Made by a program: the position numbers and the translations under genes. Below the pieces are notes generated by a model. It worked only from the letters and a program-made list of their open reading frames with translations. It was not told the origin of the DNA and ran no database searches. A DNA stretch of 64,000 nucleotides from contig NC_053394.1 in the NCBI RefSeq assembly GCF_905171765.1, positions 159,907,256 through 159,971,255 on the forward strand, given 5' to 3'. How positions within the stretch are numbered: position 1 is the stretch's first letter; each line of letters begins with the position of its first letter. Shown here one piece after another: positions 32,588-43,745 of the stretch. The DNA is from Bufo bufo. Taxonomy: Eukaryota > Chordata > Amphibia > Anura > Bufonidae.

Positions 32588-33365
32588 ACTTCCTATTACG
32601 GAACCTACTGTATTTTCAGGAGACCTACTGAAGTTCAAAAAGTGGAAGGCAAGTTTTGAGCATTATTGCTTCAGTCCAGTTGACAAGTTATTCTACCTTC
32701 AGAGATATGTTGGTGGAGAAGCCAAGGAAGTTCTTGAAGGTAACTTCTAAAGAAAAGATGAAGAAGCCTGCAAGTAAGCTTGGGAAAAATTGAATGCAAG
32801 ATTAGATCATCCTTTCTTAGTACAAAGAGCCTTCAGAGAGAAACTGGCCTACAATAGGTCCTAAAGAACACTCCAGACTCCAAAAGTATAGTGACTTCCT
32901 GCAAGCATGTAGCAATGCCATCTCACATGTTCGAGGACTGGAAGTACTGAACGACTATCTAGAAAACCACAGGATGCTAACTAAGCTACCTAAAGAAGTG
33001 GCTTCTAGATCGAATTGCTTTGTGACTAAACAGTAAGATCTAGGTAAGAACTTCCCAAGTTTAAAAGAGTTCTCTGAGTTCGTCAATGAGGAAGCACGGA
33101 TAGCATGTAATCCAGTAACATCATCTTATGTCTTAAAATCCTTAGAAGAAAGGCCTGCAAGAGCGATAAGACATGCAAGAGCAACTAGCTTTGCAACCAA
33201 CGCAGCAGCTAAAGGTCTAGACACCTACGAGAGCAAGTTCAAAGTCACTAATGGGATCAATATAGAGACAGAACCGACAAATCTTCAGACTACCTTCAAA
33301 TGTATGTTCTGTGGAGAGAACCACTCCATACACAAGTGCCAACAATTGAACTCACCACAATGACA
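32588..33365 (+). pseudogene. BEL gag, DUF1759-like core and zinc knuckle
   Basis: BEL gag resumes after the hAT with FSGDLLKFKKWKASFEH, a DUF1759-type capsid region. It carries on through stops and frame changes to a Cys/His knuckle at about 33300 (CMFCGENHSIHKC). At least five stops are visible. It joins in sense to the N-terminal part at 15983-16818. Confidence 0.75.
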
Positions 33366-33900
33366 GGGAGAGACACATTATACAAAAGATGATATACCTC
33401 TAGATCGAGATAGCATACCTACCTGTGAAACAGCCAATAAATGGGAGCACCTATCTGTCATATCTCGTGAAATGTCCCCGCTGAAGGAGTTTGGTGTTGG
33501 ACTGTTGATAGGCTACGATTGTCCCGAAGGCTTGGTACCATGAAAGGTAATCACAGGAGGAAAGGGTGAACCCTACGCTGTTCAAACTGATGTAGGATGG
33601 GGTCTTGTTGGAGGAAAACAGCAGATCGCAAACTCAAGACACGTGACAGGATTGTGTCATCGAATATCTGTCCAAGAGTTACCAACTGTAAGTCCAGCAA
33701 AAGTAATCAAAGATCCTTGAATCCGACTTTGCAAACATAAGTTCTAAAGAAAAGAGTGTATCCCAAGAAGACATAAAGTTCGTACACACTCTAGAAGAAA
33801 GTATTCAGCAGAATCAACAAGGTCATCTTGAAATGCCCTTACCTTTTAGAGAACAACCTCGTCTGCCAAATAACAGAAATCTTTCCCTAGCAAGATTGAA
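33366..33900 (+). pseudogene. BEL protease-region remnant
   Basis: Translation around 33400-33710 gives LLIGYDCPEGLVP and DVGWGLVGGKQ, which fit the C-terminal part of the Pao/BEL aspartic-protease region. The active-site part of the protease is not recognisable. A TGA lies at 33541-33543, in frame with the first motif. Confidence 0.6.
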
Positions 33901-34598
33901 ATGTTTGAAGAAAAGGATGAAAAGAGATCCCAAACTCAAGAATGATTATTTGAAATTCATGAAAGGCATCCTTGAAGGACATGCAGAGAAAGTTAATAAT
34001 TAGCCTAAAGAAGGAGAAGTGTGGAACATCCCACATCAAGGTGTTTACCACTCAAAGAAACCAGATAAGATTAGAGTTGTGTTTGATTGCTCAGCAAAGT
34101 ACCATGGTGTTGCATTGAACTATCATCTATTAAAAGGACCAGATCTTACAAACACTCTGCCTGGAGTACTCTGTAGATTCAGAAAGTATCTCGTAGCAGT
34201 TATGTGTGACGTTGAAAAGATGTTCCACCAGTTTCTTGTGAAGAATAAAGATAGAGACTTCCTGAGGTTCCTATGGTGTGAGGACGGAGATACAGAGCCA
34301 GCAGAATACAGAATGAAAGTACACTTGATTGGAGCTGAATTGTCTCCAGGTTGCGCCAATTATGGTATGAAGTACCTGGCCAACTAGAATGAAAAGGATT
34401 GCCAATCAGCAGCAAGTTTTCTGAAGAAAAACTTTTATGTAGATGATAGTCTCATAAGTCTAGAGTCCACAGAATCTGCAATCAAACTAGTGAAAGAAAG
34501 CCAAGAGTCATGCGCAAGAGGAAACCTGCGTCTTCATTAATTCATCTCAAACAACACTGGAACTGGAATCCATCAGTGACTCTGAACGTGCATCAACA
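33901..34598 (+). pseudogene. BEL reverse transcriptase
   Basis: The RT region includes [36 protein letters not shown] and the catalytic FYVDDSL (around 34432-34452), all in the same order as Pao/BEL RT. A 122-codon frame (34019-34387) ends at a TAG; the catalytic YVDD lies downstream of that stop. Dead by stops. Confidence 0.85.
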
Positions 34599-35400
34599 AT
34601 GAAGAATGTAGATCTCAATTATGATCATCATCCAGTTCAAAACGTACTTGGATTGGGATGGAATGTAGAGAATGACAAGTTCTTCTTTGAAGTATCCATT
34701 GAAGAGAAAGTTGCAACTAGACGTACCATTCTTTCCGCAGTGGCTTCTATATTTGATCCATTGGGATTCTTGGCCCCAGTAATCCTCAAAGCAAAAAAAA
34801 TACTACAAGAATTATGCAGACAGAAGTTGGGATGGGACGAGCCCATACCTGAAAATTTGAGGCCAAGGTGGGAGAGTTGGATAAGAGACTTGCAAAACTT
34901 GAGAGAAGTTTGGATACCCAGATGTTTTGTACCTCATGATTTCAGAAAGTACAAGAAAATAGAACTTCATCACTTTTCAGATGCCAGTAGTTATGGTTAT
35001 GGTCAGTGCTCCTACATCAGAGTGATAGGAGAAGAAAAGATACACTGTTCCCTGGTTATGGGAAAGGCCAGAGTCGCATCTACCAGTATTCAGACAATAC
35101 CAAGACTTGAACTGACAGCAGCTGTTGTTTCAGCATCAGTAAGCAAGTTTCTGAGAGAAGAATTGGAATTGAAAATAGATGAAGAATATTTTTAGACAGA
35201 CTCACAAGTTGTCCTAGGATACATACATAAACAACGAGGCTCGAAGATTCCATATCTTTGTCGCCAACAGAGTTCAGAAAATTCAGGAAATAACAAATCC
35301 GGAACATTGGCATCACATTGACACTAAGCATAACCCAGCAGATCATGCTTCAAGAGGCCTGAATGTAACAGAATTAAAAAATTCAAACTGGTTCACCGGT
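34599..35400 (+). pseudogene. BEL RT connection and RNase H
   Basis: A 198-codon frame (34599-35195) carries the conserved Pao/BEL block SAVASIFDPLGFLAPV, then HHFSDASSYGYGQCSY and RLELTAAV, the RNase H acidic motif region. It reaches a TAG at 35193-35195, immediately followed by a TDSQVVLGYI RNase H motif. Only the stop separates the two parts. Confidence 0.85.
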
Positions 35401-35639
35401 CCTGAGAGTTACTTTGGGAAAAGGAAATCACGCCCAGTAAAGGTTACACAAAATTGTCTATGGGTGATTCAGAAGTAAAAGTTGTACAAACATTGAGCAC
35501 TGCTGCCAAGTGTCAAGATGACATACTTGAAAGACTAGCCAGATGTTCAAAATGGAATACGGTCATAGATGTAGTAGCTCGAATTATATGTATGGCAAAG
35601 GGAATCACAAAGAAGGAATTGTTGAATGTAATGTAGAAG

Positions 35640-36543
35640 AAAGAATGAAAGCTGAAGAAACAGTCACAGTGAAGAGTTGAAGAGAGTCAAGAACCTAAAA
35701 GGCTTCCATCAACCACCCATTGTACAAGCTTAATCTTGTTCTGCAGGATGGTATACTGAAGGTGGGAGGGAGACTGGAAAATGCATAGTTACCTAGCAGA
35801 GTGAAGCATCCAGCAATTCTACCCAAAAACTCTACCTTCACAAGATTGATTAATGATCACTACCACAACATATCCTTGCATCAAGGAAGAAGCTTTACCC
35901 AAAGCTGTTTGAGAGAAAGTGGTTACTGGATTGTGAAAGGAAGCAAAGTTATAGCAAAGTATATAAGTAAATGTGTAGTCTGCAGAAAGGCACGTATACC
36001 TACCGAAGAGCAAAGAATGGTAGATATTTACCGGCAGATCGTGTAAACCCATCACCACCATTTCTTTATAGCGGAATGGATTGTTTTCGCCCATTCATCA
36101 CCAAACAGAACCGCAAGTAGTACAAGAGATATGGTCTAATATTTACATGTCTGAGCTCCAGAGCAATTCACCTGGAAATGTTAGAGGATATGTCAACTGA
36201 CGCATTTATCAACGCCTTGAGATATTTCATAGCCATTGGAGGTACTGTCAGAGAGCTTAGATCTCACCAAGGATCAAATTTTGTCAGAGCAAAGAATGAA
36301 TTGAAGAAAGCTCTAAAGGAGATTGATAAAGAGAAAATAACAGAGTATTTGTTAGAGAAACAATGTGATTTTCATATGAATGCTCCACATGCAAGCCATA
36401 CAGGAAGAGTTTGGGAAAGACAAATCAGAACTGTAAGATCTGTATTAAGTTCAGTGTTGAAAAGGATCGCCAGAAGAATGGATGATGCTTCACTTAGGAC
36501 CCAATTCTATGAAGTAATGTCTATTGTTAACAGTCAACATCTT
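35640..36543 (+). pseudogene. BEL integrase, zinc and catalytic domains, cut by insertion
   Basis: A zinc-binding HHCC region is visible (HYHNISLHQG, then CVVCRKAR at 35973-35996). After frame changes comes the core with the block MSTDAFINALRYFIA and LRSHQGSNFV. The usual Asp of LRSDQG is His here, so a catalytic residue is lost. The frame is interrupted after VMSIVNSQHL, where the Penelope-like insertion begins; it resumes at about 56027. Roughly 35 codons are missing between the two sides. Confidence 0.85.
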
Positions 36544-36550
36544 CTAAATA

Positions 36551-37154
36551 AGTGTAGGGGCACCGCACACCTCCACTGGTCTGCTGCACACTGTAATGGA
36601 AGGCCACTGCTTGATGCCAGATATAAGGCAAGAATTTACCTTATTCTCTTTATAGGTCCTCCTTGCGGCTGCTTGTTAGTCCACTTGTGGAGTAGCTTAA
36701 CTATTATTCTTCAGAGGGCTTCAGGGATCTCCGCTGATTGTAGGCAAAGTTTTTCAAAGCTCGCCCCGGCCGGTGGCGCAGCTTCTGCTTTCGTTTTTCG
36801 CTCACAAAATGGAGCGGGGGACATCACCAGAGCTACGATTGATCAGACACCAAAAGGGATCATCCAACGCGTTTCTAGCACTACGGTGCTCTTCATCAGG
36901 GATTCACTTAGGTGCCTTCTTTGTCTATCTTTTATCAGCTACGATCCTTGTCTGTTTAACCCTTCTTCTGCTGTAATTTGCTTAATCAACCCCAAATAAC
37001 TCAATTTCTTTATTTAACCTCCTCGGTTCTAATGTGTCCATATTAAAAATCCACTGTGTCTCTTTTTTTGACATATATTTGAGGTAATCTCCTCCATGTA
37101 TATCCACCTTAACTATTTCCACCCCACAAAACAAGGAAACTTCAAATCTACCAC
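36551..37154 (-). mobile_element. Penelope-like element, minus copy, 3' part
   Basis: The sequence is the inverted counterpart of about 54930-55533 and continues the element seen at 48789-50653. It contains a hammerhead ribozyme motif and the end of the endonuclease frame region, and runs to CCAGTGGAGGTG, read on minus. The duplicate-like CTAAATA is found on the left (36544-36550) and on the far right of the pair (55534-55540). It is cut at 37154 by the chromovirus. Confidence 0.85.
36857..36908 (-). ncRNA. Hammerhead ribozyme of the Penelope-like element
   Basis: On the minus strand the core CTGATGA (36893-36899) is followed by stem II (AGCAC-CGTA-GTGCT, 36878-36891) and GAAAC (36871-36875). 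A minimal stem III GCG and cleavage triplet GTT come next. ATCC before the core pairs with GGAT after the triplet, giving stem I. This minimal type-I layout is known from Penelope-like retroelements. All core bases match consensus, so self-cleavage is plausible. Confidence 0.8.
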
Positions 37155-37684
37155 TGTCACGGATGGTGTTGCAGAAAGCTGGAACTTATAAATAAACATC
37201 CGACTGGCTTGATCCCAAACTAAGGAGTATAAAGGTGACCCCTATAAAACCCTAAGAGCTCACCCTGGCTAATAAGCACATACAAGGGTCTCAGAGGTAG
37301 ACGATTGCATGCCCTCGTAACTAGACTGTGTGACACCTGAAAACCCTATAATAGTGAGGGGACATGACCACCGACTCCCTACACTTAATACGGAGGGAGT
37401 CAGGGTCACCTAGAATCAAGCCAGCAAGGAAACACAATACATGAAAGGACTTATCTGAACAAGCAGCAACAGAAATCTCCAGCAGTGATCACTCCAATCC
37501 AGGAAGTAGTATAAACCGCAAAGTGAGGCAGTATGGGAGGGAATATAAAGGAAAGAGGATTAGTCTAAATAGGTGACACCTGGGAGAAGGAAATGAGATG
37601 ACAAAGTGAAACCAAAACAAAGAACATCATGCAAGAGGTAGAAAAGGATGTCTGTCAGACCTTCTCACAGAAGTGGCGGTGACA
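37155..37684 (-). repeat. Chromovirus 3' LTR
   Basis: The LTR runs TGTCACGGATGG to GGCGGTGACA in window orientation. The adjacent inner side, read on minus, is the purine tract AGAGGGAGGGGTAC, so this is the 3' LTR. It matches 48259-48788. Confidence 0.95.
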
Positions 37685-38841
37685 GTACCCCTCCCTCTAC
37701 GGGTGGACTCTGGACACTCAGAACCCACCTTCTCAGGATGAGACCTATGGAAAGCCTTGATGAGACGAGTGGCCTTAATGTCCGCCACTGGGACCCACAT
37801 CCTCTCCTCAGGACCATAACCCTCCCAATGAACAAGGTATTGGAGAGAACCACGGATAATGCGAGAATCCACAATCCTAGAGACCTGGAATTCAAGATTA
37901 CCATCAACAAAAATCGGAGGAGGAGGCAAAGAGGAGGGTACAGTGGGTTGGACATAAGGTTTTAATAGGGACCTATGAAAAACATTATGGATCTTCCAAG
38001 TCTGAGGAAGATCAAGACGGAAGGCAACGGGATTGATGACGGACAAGATCTTGTAAGGCCCAATAAACTTAGGACCCAACTTCCAGGAGGGAACCTTCAG
38101 TTTGATATTCTTTGTAGACAGCCAGACCAGATCACCCACATTCAGGTCTAGACCAGGCACACGTCTCTTATCTGCCACACGCTTATATCTCTCACTCATC
38201 CTCTTCAGATTACCCTGAATCTTTTGCCAAATAAATGACAAAGACGAGGAAAATCTCTCCTCATCAGGTAAAACAGAAGACCCCTCTCCAGAGAATGTCC
38301 CAAACTGTGGATGAAACCCATATGCACCAAAAAATGGTGACTTATCAGAGGACTCCTGGCGACGGTTATTTAAAGCAAACTCAGCAAGGGACAAAAAAGA
38401 ATACCAATCCTCCTGATTCTCCACCACAAAACAGCGCAGATATGTCTCCAGATTCTGATTGACGCGTTCGGTCTGACCATTTGACTGCAGGTGAAAAGCA
38501 GAAGAAAATGACAACTGAATCCCCAAGCGAGAACAGAAGGCCTTCCAGAATCTGGAAACAAATTGCGTGCCCCTATCAGAAACAATGTCTGAAGGAATGC
38601 CATGCAATTTAACAATGTGATCAACAAACGCTTGCTCCAACGTCTTAGCATTGGGTAACCCAGGAAAGGGAATGAAATGCACCATTTTGCTAAAACGGTC
38701 GACTACCACCAGAATCACAGTCTTCCCCGAGGAACGAGGTAGGTCCGTAATGAAGTCCATGGACAGATGCGTCCAAGGACGGGAAGGAATGGGTAACGGG
38801 AGGAGAGAAGCGATGGCCGTGAATGAGGGACCTTGGCACAA
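37627..38841 (-). pseudogene. Chromovirus integrase with chromodomain
   Basis: This 404-codon open frame holds the integrase core and C-terminus. The first Asp lies in SMDFITDLP (about residue 29), the second in IVSDRGTQF (about 88) and the Glu in GQTERVNQNLE (about 124). The GPY/F module follows (KFIGPYKIL), then a chromodomain with FQVSRIVDSR and YLVHWEGYGPEERMW (about 335-360). This layout defines chromoviruses, whose chromodomain guides integration to marked chromatin. The zinc domain lies upstream in another frame (38842-39071). The frame is intact but the polyprotein is broken elsewhere. Confidence 0.92.
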
Positions 38842-39071
38842 GCGCAGGTCTCGCAGGCTGCCACAAAACCCTCAACAGTCTTATGAAGAGTCGGCCACCA
38901 GAATCTCCGAGCAATGAGATCTACTGTGGCTCTACTCCCCGGGTGCCCAGCAAGGACAGTATCGTGGTGCTCCTTAAAAACCTTGTGTCGTAAAGCGAGA
39001 GGCACAAACAACCTCCCAGGAGGACAAAGATCAGGAGCCTCTGCCTGGGCTGCCTGAACCTCTGCCTCCAA
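38842..39071 (-). pseudogene. Chromovirus integrase zinc domain
   Basis: The minus frame shows the HHCC zinc-binding pattern: HHDTVLAGHPG, then FVAACETCACAK. It precedes the core at 37627-38841 with a frame change near 38830. Confidence 0.8.
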
Positions 39072-39886
39072 TCAGGATAAAGAGCAGAGACGACCACCCC
39101 TTCAGCCAAAATGGGACCCGGGTCTTCAAAGTTCCCCCCTCCCGGAAAACAACGTGACAGGGCATCCGCCTTCACATTTTTAACCCCAGGGCGGAACGTG
39201 ACAACAAAATTAAACCTAGAAAAGAATAAAGACCATCTGGCCTGTCTCAGGTTCAGACGCTTGGCTGATTCCAAGTAGGCCAGATTCTTATGGTCGGTAA
39301 ACACGGTAATAGGGTGTCTGGCTCCCTCTAACCAATGGCGCCATTCCTCAAAAGCTAATTTGATGGCCAACAACTCCCTATCTCCCACATCGTAATTTCT
39401 CTCTGCGGAGGAGAGTTTCCTTGAGAAAAAGGCACACGGTCGCCATTTGGCAGGAGAGGGACCCTGAGATAAGACCGCACCCACACCCACCTCAGAAGCG
39501 TCCACCTCAACAATCAAAGGTAGAGAGACATCAGGTTGTACCAAAATGGGAGCGGAAGCAAAACTCTCTTTGATACTAGAAAAGGCCTTAAGCGCATCTA
39601 CCGACCAGGAGGAAAAATCTACCCCCTTTTTAGTCATATCAGTGAGTGGCTTAACAACAGAGGAATAATTCAAAATTAACTTTCTGTAATAATTGGCAAA
39701 ACCCAAAAACCGCATCAGCGCCTTCTGATTCTCAGGAAGCTCCCAATCAAACACAGCGTGGACCTTCTCAGGGTCCATGCAAAAACCAGAAGCGGAGAGA
39801 AGAAAACCAAGAAATTGAATCTCCGGAACCGCAAACACACATTTTTCCAGTTTAGCGTACAATTTATTCTCCCGCAGAATGAGCAA
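38921..39886 (-). pseudogene. Chromovirus RT C-terminus and RNase H
   Basis: This 321-codon frame includes FLGFLLSASGFCMDPEKV, LGFANYYRKLI, VDASEVGVGAVLSQ and FTDHKNLAYLESAKRLN, typical RT-thumb and RNase H motifs of Ty3/gypsy elements, and PGVKNVKADALSR. It begins just after the catalytic YLDD region and shifts frame before the integrase zinc domain. Confidence 0.9.
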
Positions 39887-40395
39887 GACCTGACGTAAGT
39901 GGTCCCTATGAGTTTTGAAATCAGGAGAAAAAAAATCTAAATGTCATCTAGATACACCAGTACAAATTTCCCATTAAATGATAAAAAATGCTGTTTACAA
40001 AATGTTGGAAGACGGCCGGAGCATTCATCAAACCAAAGGGCATAACCAAATTCTCGAAATGACCCTTAGGGGTATTGAAGGCCATCTTCCATTCATCCCC
40101 TTGCCTGACCCTGACTAGGGTGTATGCCCCTCTTAAATCCAACTTAGAGAAAACTTTAGCCCCAACAATCTGGTTAAACAGGTCCGGGATCAAAGGAAGC
40201 GGATAAGGGTCACGAATTGTGATACAGTTCAGCTCCCTGAAATCCAGACAAGGTCTTAAAGAACCATCTTCTTTCTTAACAAAAAAAAAAACAGCGGCAA
40301 CAGGTGACTTCAAGGGTCGGATGTGTCCCTTTCTCAGGCTCTCAGAGATATAAGTACGCATAGCGACTCTGTCAGGTTGGGAGAGATTGTATAAA
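39887..40395 (-). pseudogene. Chromovirus reverse transcriptase, fingers and palm
   Basis: The frame has [53 protein letters not shown] and [15 protein letters not shown], the standard Ty3/gypsy RT blocks. The catalytic YLDDI (about 39941-39955) is followed at once by an in-frame TAG and a T-run that shifts frame. The first codons of the long frame (to 40460) are LTR sequence of the inserted Gmr1-like element, not RT. Confidence 0.9.
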
Positions 40396-40399
40396 CGTG

Positions 40400-41664
40400 T
40401 GTAAGGGGTTACACTCTCAGGTTGACAGATTCTCTTGCAGACCACAGGTTTAAAGTCCAAAATGCTGTTTTATTTATCACACTCCAGCAATACAGGCAAC
40501 CCCAGTTATAATTCACTGGGTAAGGTGAAGGTCCAGCACCACAAAACATAAACCAAACTAAAATAAACACCTGCCCGTCTGGGCCCTGGCTAATACAGTG
40601 AAGATCCTATATTGGATGGAACCGGCACTCAAAACAATAGGAATTCACGTGGAACTGAGATAAAAATATTATTAAGAATTTATTAAACACTACACCATGT
40701 ACACAAGAATTAACCTATATAAAATATCAATAAAAACGTATATAAATTTCATACATCGTATATGAATTCCATATGCTAAAAATGAACAGTAAATGATGGA
40801 TATATGTTGCCTTCGAAATTCACCAGGCCACAGAAAGCTGCATCCGTATCGCCCCAAATGTACAACTCGTTGGATCACAGCGATCTATGACAAAGCGAAC
40901 TGTGATCAAGGCCAGCTGTGTGGTTGTATTGCAGATATAATAGGCAAATACAAATAACATATATCATAGACTGTTGCAAATAATACCACTGTGTATGGCA
41001 AGAGACATAGGTTGTTTAAAGCATGATTAGCGTGTCCGCTCCCCCTTTATATGGTATGCAGATTTTCCATCCAATATAGTTTTTTTCAAAGGGTCTGGGC
41101 ACACCGTGTGTGTGGCTCCAACCGTATGGCAAGTCTCGTTCACCCACATTGGAATTACATAGCACCCACACCTTTGAGCCAAAAGCCATACACTTTTGGC
41201 TCAAAGGTGTGGGTGCTATGTAATTCCAATTGTGTTTATACGGATTGCGTATCTACTCACTGTGAAGATCCTAGCTCACCTATTGAACACAGGTCACGCA
41301 GAGAACTCGGCTTCTCTAGCCAGCAGGGCAGCCAGCATCCCAGACTTTCTCCAGGCATCACTCTCCCCAGACTGACAGCCTGAACTGTGCTTTATTTCCC
41401 CTTGATGATCCCAGCTGGCTTCAGCTGGGATCCATCAGGCTAGGGGAAAACCTGTCCCGGAATAGGGTGGACTGGGGAGGTCCCTCTACCAATCCTACCT
41501 TCTCCCAGTCCAATAAAATCCAGCCCATAAACTTAACAAAACTGTCTCAGCAACCTACATTTTAACCTTCTGGATTTTATTTACCTCACCCAGTTGAGGA
41601 AGCTGGGTAGGATAGACACCCCTTCCAGGACTTTACCATACACTTTTCTGTTCACCTTACCACA
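40400..41664 (-). repeat. Gmr1-like 3' LTR, split by a 652-bp insertion
   Basis: It matches 46102-46726 on both sides of the insertion at 40610-41261 plus its 12-bp duplication. It lacks two short pieces present in the 5' LTR (about 14 bases after CAGGTTG and about 14 bases of CATTGCTGAGACC near its other end). The inner flank on minus is a long G-run purine tract (about 41665-41690). Confidence 0.9.
40610..41261. mobile_element. Unclassified 652-bp insertion with 12-bp target duplication
   Basis: GTGAAGATCCTA appears on both sides (40598-40609 and 41262-41273), and once in the intact LTR at 46302-46320, so the empty site is certain. The insert contains an inverted pair TATTGGATGGA (40610) and TCCATCCAATA (about 41067-41077), and a strong hairpin at about 41148-41230 (TTGGAATTACATAGCACCC with its complement). 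A 12-bp duplication is like LINE or SINE insertions, but no poly(A) end, promoter boxes or coding frame are seen. Confidence 0.75.
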
Positions 41665-41913
41665 TATCCCCCCCCCCCCCCTCTTCTCTATACCGGAGGT
41701 CTGGATATTTTTAGCCGACAAGCAGTGTATCCTGGACAAAGCATCTGCGTTCCCCTGTAATTTCCCCGGCCTATGTTCAACCTTGAAATTGAAATTTTGC
41801 AAGGAGAGAAACCACCTGGTCACTCTTGCGCTTTTCTCCCTGTTTTGTTTTATCCAAGTTAAAGGAGCGTGATCTGTTACCAACAGAGCCCATTTAATGG
41901 CTAGACACTCTCG
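41581..41913 (-). pseudogene. Gmr1-like RNase H
   Basis: The frame reads VTDHAPLTWIKQNREKSARVTRWFLSLQ and then EHRPGKLQGNADALSR, the RNase H end of gypsy polyproteins. It is separated from the RT frame (ending 41914) by a stop or frame change near 41885-41914. The final codons run into the purine tract and LTR. Confidence 0.85.
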
Positions 41914-42936
41914 TTACACTATGGCATCATTTTTCTCTTCTGGGGTCAACTTCCTACTTAGGTACATCACTGGGTGCTCCTCCCCATTTATCACTTGTGA
42001 CAGGACCGCTCCCAAGCCTGTCTGAGATGCATCAGTCTGGACCAGAAACTCTTTTCTGAAATCCGGGGAAATGAGCACCGGCTGTTGACAGAGAGCGGAC
42101 TTTAGGCTTTGAAAGGCCTTTTCTGCCTCTGGGATCCACTTCACCATTACTGACTTAGGGCCTTTCGTTAAGTCAGTCAATGGTGTTGCCATAGAGGCAA
42201 AATTCGGTACGAACCGGCGGTAGTACCCTGTCATGCCAAGGAAGGCCCTGACTTGTTTCTTCGTTAAGGGCCTAGGCCAGTCTTGTATCGCCTCTACTTT
42301 ATTGATCTGGGGTTTAACCAGCCCTTTACCAATAATGTAGCCCAGATATTTTGCTTCCTCTAGACCCACTGCACACTTCTCAGGGTTTATGGTTAGGCCA
42401 GCATCACTAATGGAGTCTAAAACGGCCTGTACCTTCCAGAGGTGACTTCTCCAATCAGATGAAAAAATGACCACATCATCAAGGTAAGCTGCAGCATAGT
42501 CACGATGTGGCTTCAAGATCAGGTCCATCAACCTCTGAAATGTAGCAGGGGCTCCATGTAACCCGAACGTTATCACTGTGTACTGGAACAGCCCCTCTGG
42601 AGTGGAGAATGCCGTCTTTTCTTTTGCATCATCTGATAATGGTATCTGCCAATACCCTTTTGTAAGGTCAAGTGTCGTGATGTACCTTGCTTTCCCAAGC
42701 CTTTCGATTAGTTCATCTACTCTGGGCATGGGGTACACATTGAATTTTGATACCTCATTTAGCTTCCGGAAATCATTACAAAATCTCCAAGTCCCATTAG
42801 GCTTTGGGATTAAGACAATAGGGCTTGACCACTCACTGGTAGATTCCTCAATGACCCCTAACTCAAGCATGCGCCTGACCTCAGAGGATACTGCTTTTCT
42901 GCGTGCTTCTGGTATCCTGTAGGGCTTTAGATTCAC
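41914..42936 (-). pseudogene. Gmr1-like reverse transcriptase
   Basis: This 340-codon open frame covers nearly all of RT: EVRRMLELGVIEES, WRFCNDFRKLNEVS, ITTLDLTKGYWQIPL, FGLHGAPATFQRLMD and the catalytic AAAYLDDVVIFS (about residue 151-162). The thumb (LGMTGYYRRFVPNFASM) and the beginning of RNase H (FLVQTDASQTGLGAVLSQ) follow. All catalytic Asp residues are present. In this element RT follows integrase. Confidence 0.93.
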
Positions 42937-42949
42937 CTTACTGTGGGGT

Positions 42950-43315
42950 TCAGTGGGTACGGCCTGGTAGGTCAGAAAACCTTCCTCTATTTTTCTGTAG
43001 AAATTCCTTTACTTCTTGTTTCTGGGGTACTGACAATGCCTCACTAATTTTTACCGGAGGAATTGGTGGTGACACCTCCTTACTCATGGTCTCCCGATCT
43101 TTCCATGGCTTGATCAGATTTACGTGATAAATCTGGTAGGGTTTTCTCCTTCCTGGTTGGTGCACCTTATAGTTCAACTCGCCCACTTTTTCCACAACCT
43201 CGTAGGGACCCTGCCACTTTGCCAGAAACTTACTTCCTACATTGGGAACTAGAATCAGGACCCTGTCCCCAGGATTAAAGTCCCTTACCTTGGCAGACCT
43301 GTTATAAATTCTGCT
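42950..43315 (-). pseudogene. Gmr1-like integrase C-terminus / RT linker
   Basis: Minus-strand translation gives VLILVPNVGSKFLAKWQGPYEVVEKV-like GPY/F sequence (upper part, frame broken near 43313) and then YQIYHVNLIKPW. The polyprotein then continues straight into FLQKNRGRFSDLPG, the RT N-terminal lead-in. This is where integrase is joined directly to RT, which fixes the unusual domain order. Confidence 0.75.
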
Positions 43316-43745
43316 TTAAACCTCCTGGGCTCTTTGCAGATGTTCTTTAACAATGGGCATCACTGTCGCTATCCTGTCTTGCATGTCAGCCACATGTTCA
43401 ATGACGCTCTTATAGGGAGTAGCCTCAGCCTCCCAGGTTTCTTTAGCTACATCGAGTAAACCCCTCGGGTGACGGCCATATAGCAACTCAAATGGTGAGA
43501 ACCCTGTAGAAGCCTGAGGCACCTCCCTAAGAGAGAACATAAGGTATGGCAGGAGGCAGTCCCAGTCCCGACCATCCTTTTCTACTACTTTTTTTAACAT
43601 CTGTTTCAGCGTCTTGTTAAACCTCTCGACCAACCCATCTGTCTGTGGGTGGTACACCGAGGTACGTATCTGGGTGATTTTGAACAACTTGCACAACTCT
43701 TTCATGACCTTCGAGAATTTCTTTAGGGATCCCCGTGCGGGAGAA
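43316..43745 (-). pseudogene. Gmr1-like integrase core, C-terminal half
   Basis: The frame contains ITQIRTSVYHPQTDGLVERFNKTLKQML with the catalytic Glu, then DWDCLLPYLMFSLREVPQAS and FSPFELLYGRHPRGLLDV, all typical of gypsy integrase. A frame change near 43720-43750 separates it from the first half of the core. The stretch expected to contain the second catalytic Asp lies at this break. Confidence 0.85.

Noticed and set aside
39948..40460. [17 protein letters not shown] as the N-terminus of the chromovirus RT frame
   Set aside because: These codons lie in the LTR of the inserted Gmr1-like element; the true RT frame was joined to the protease frame at 46731 before insertion.
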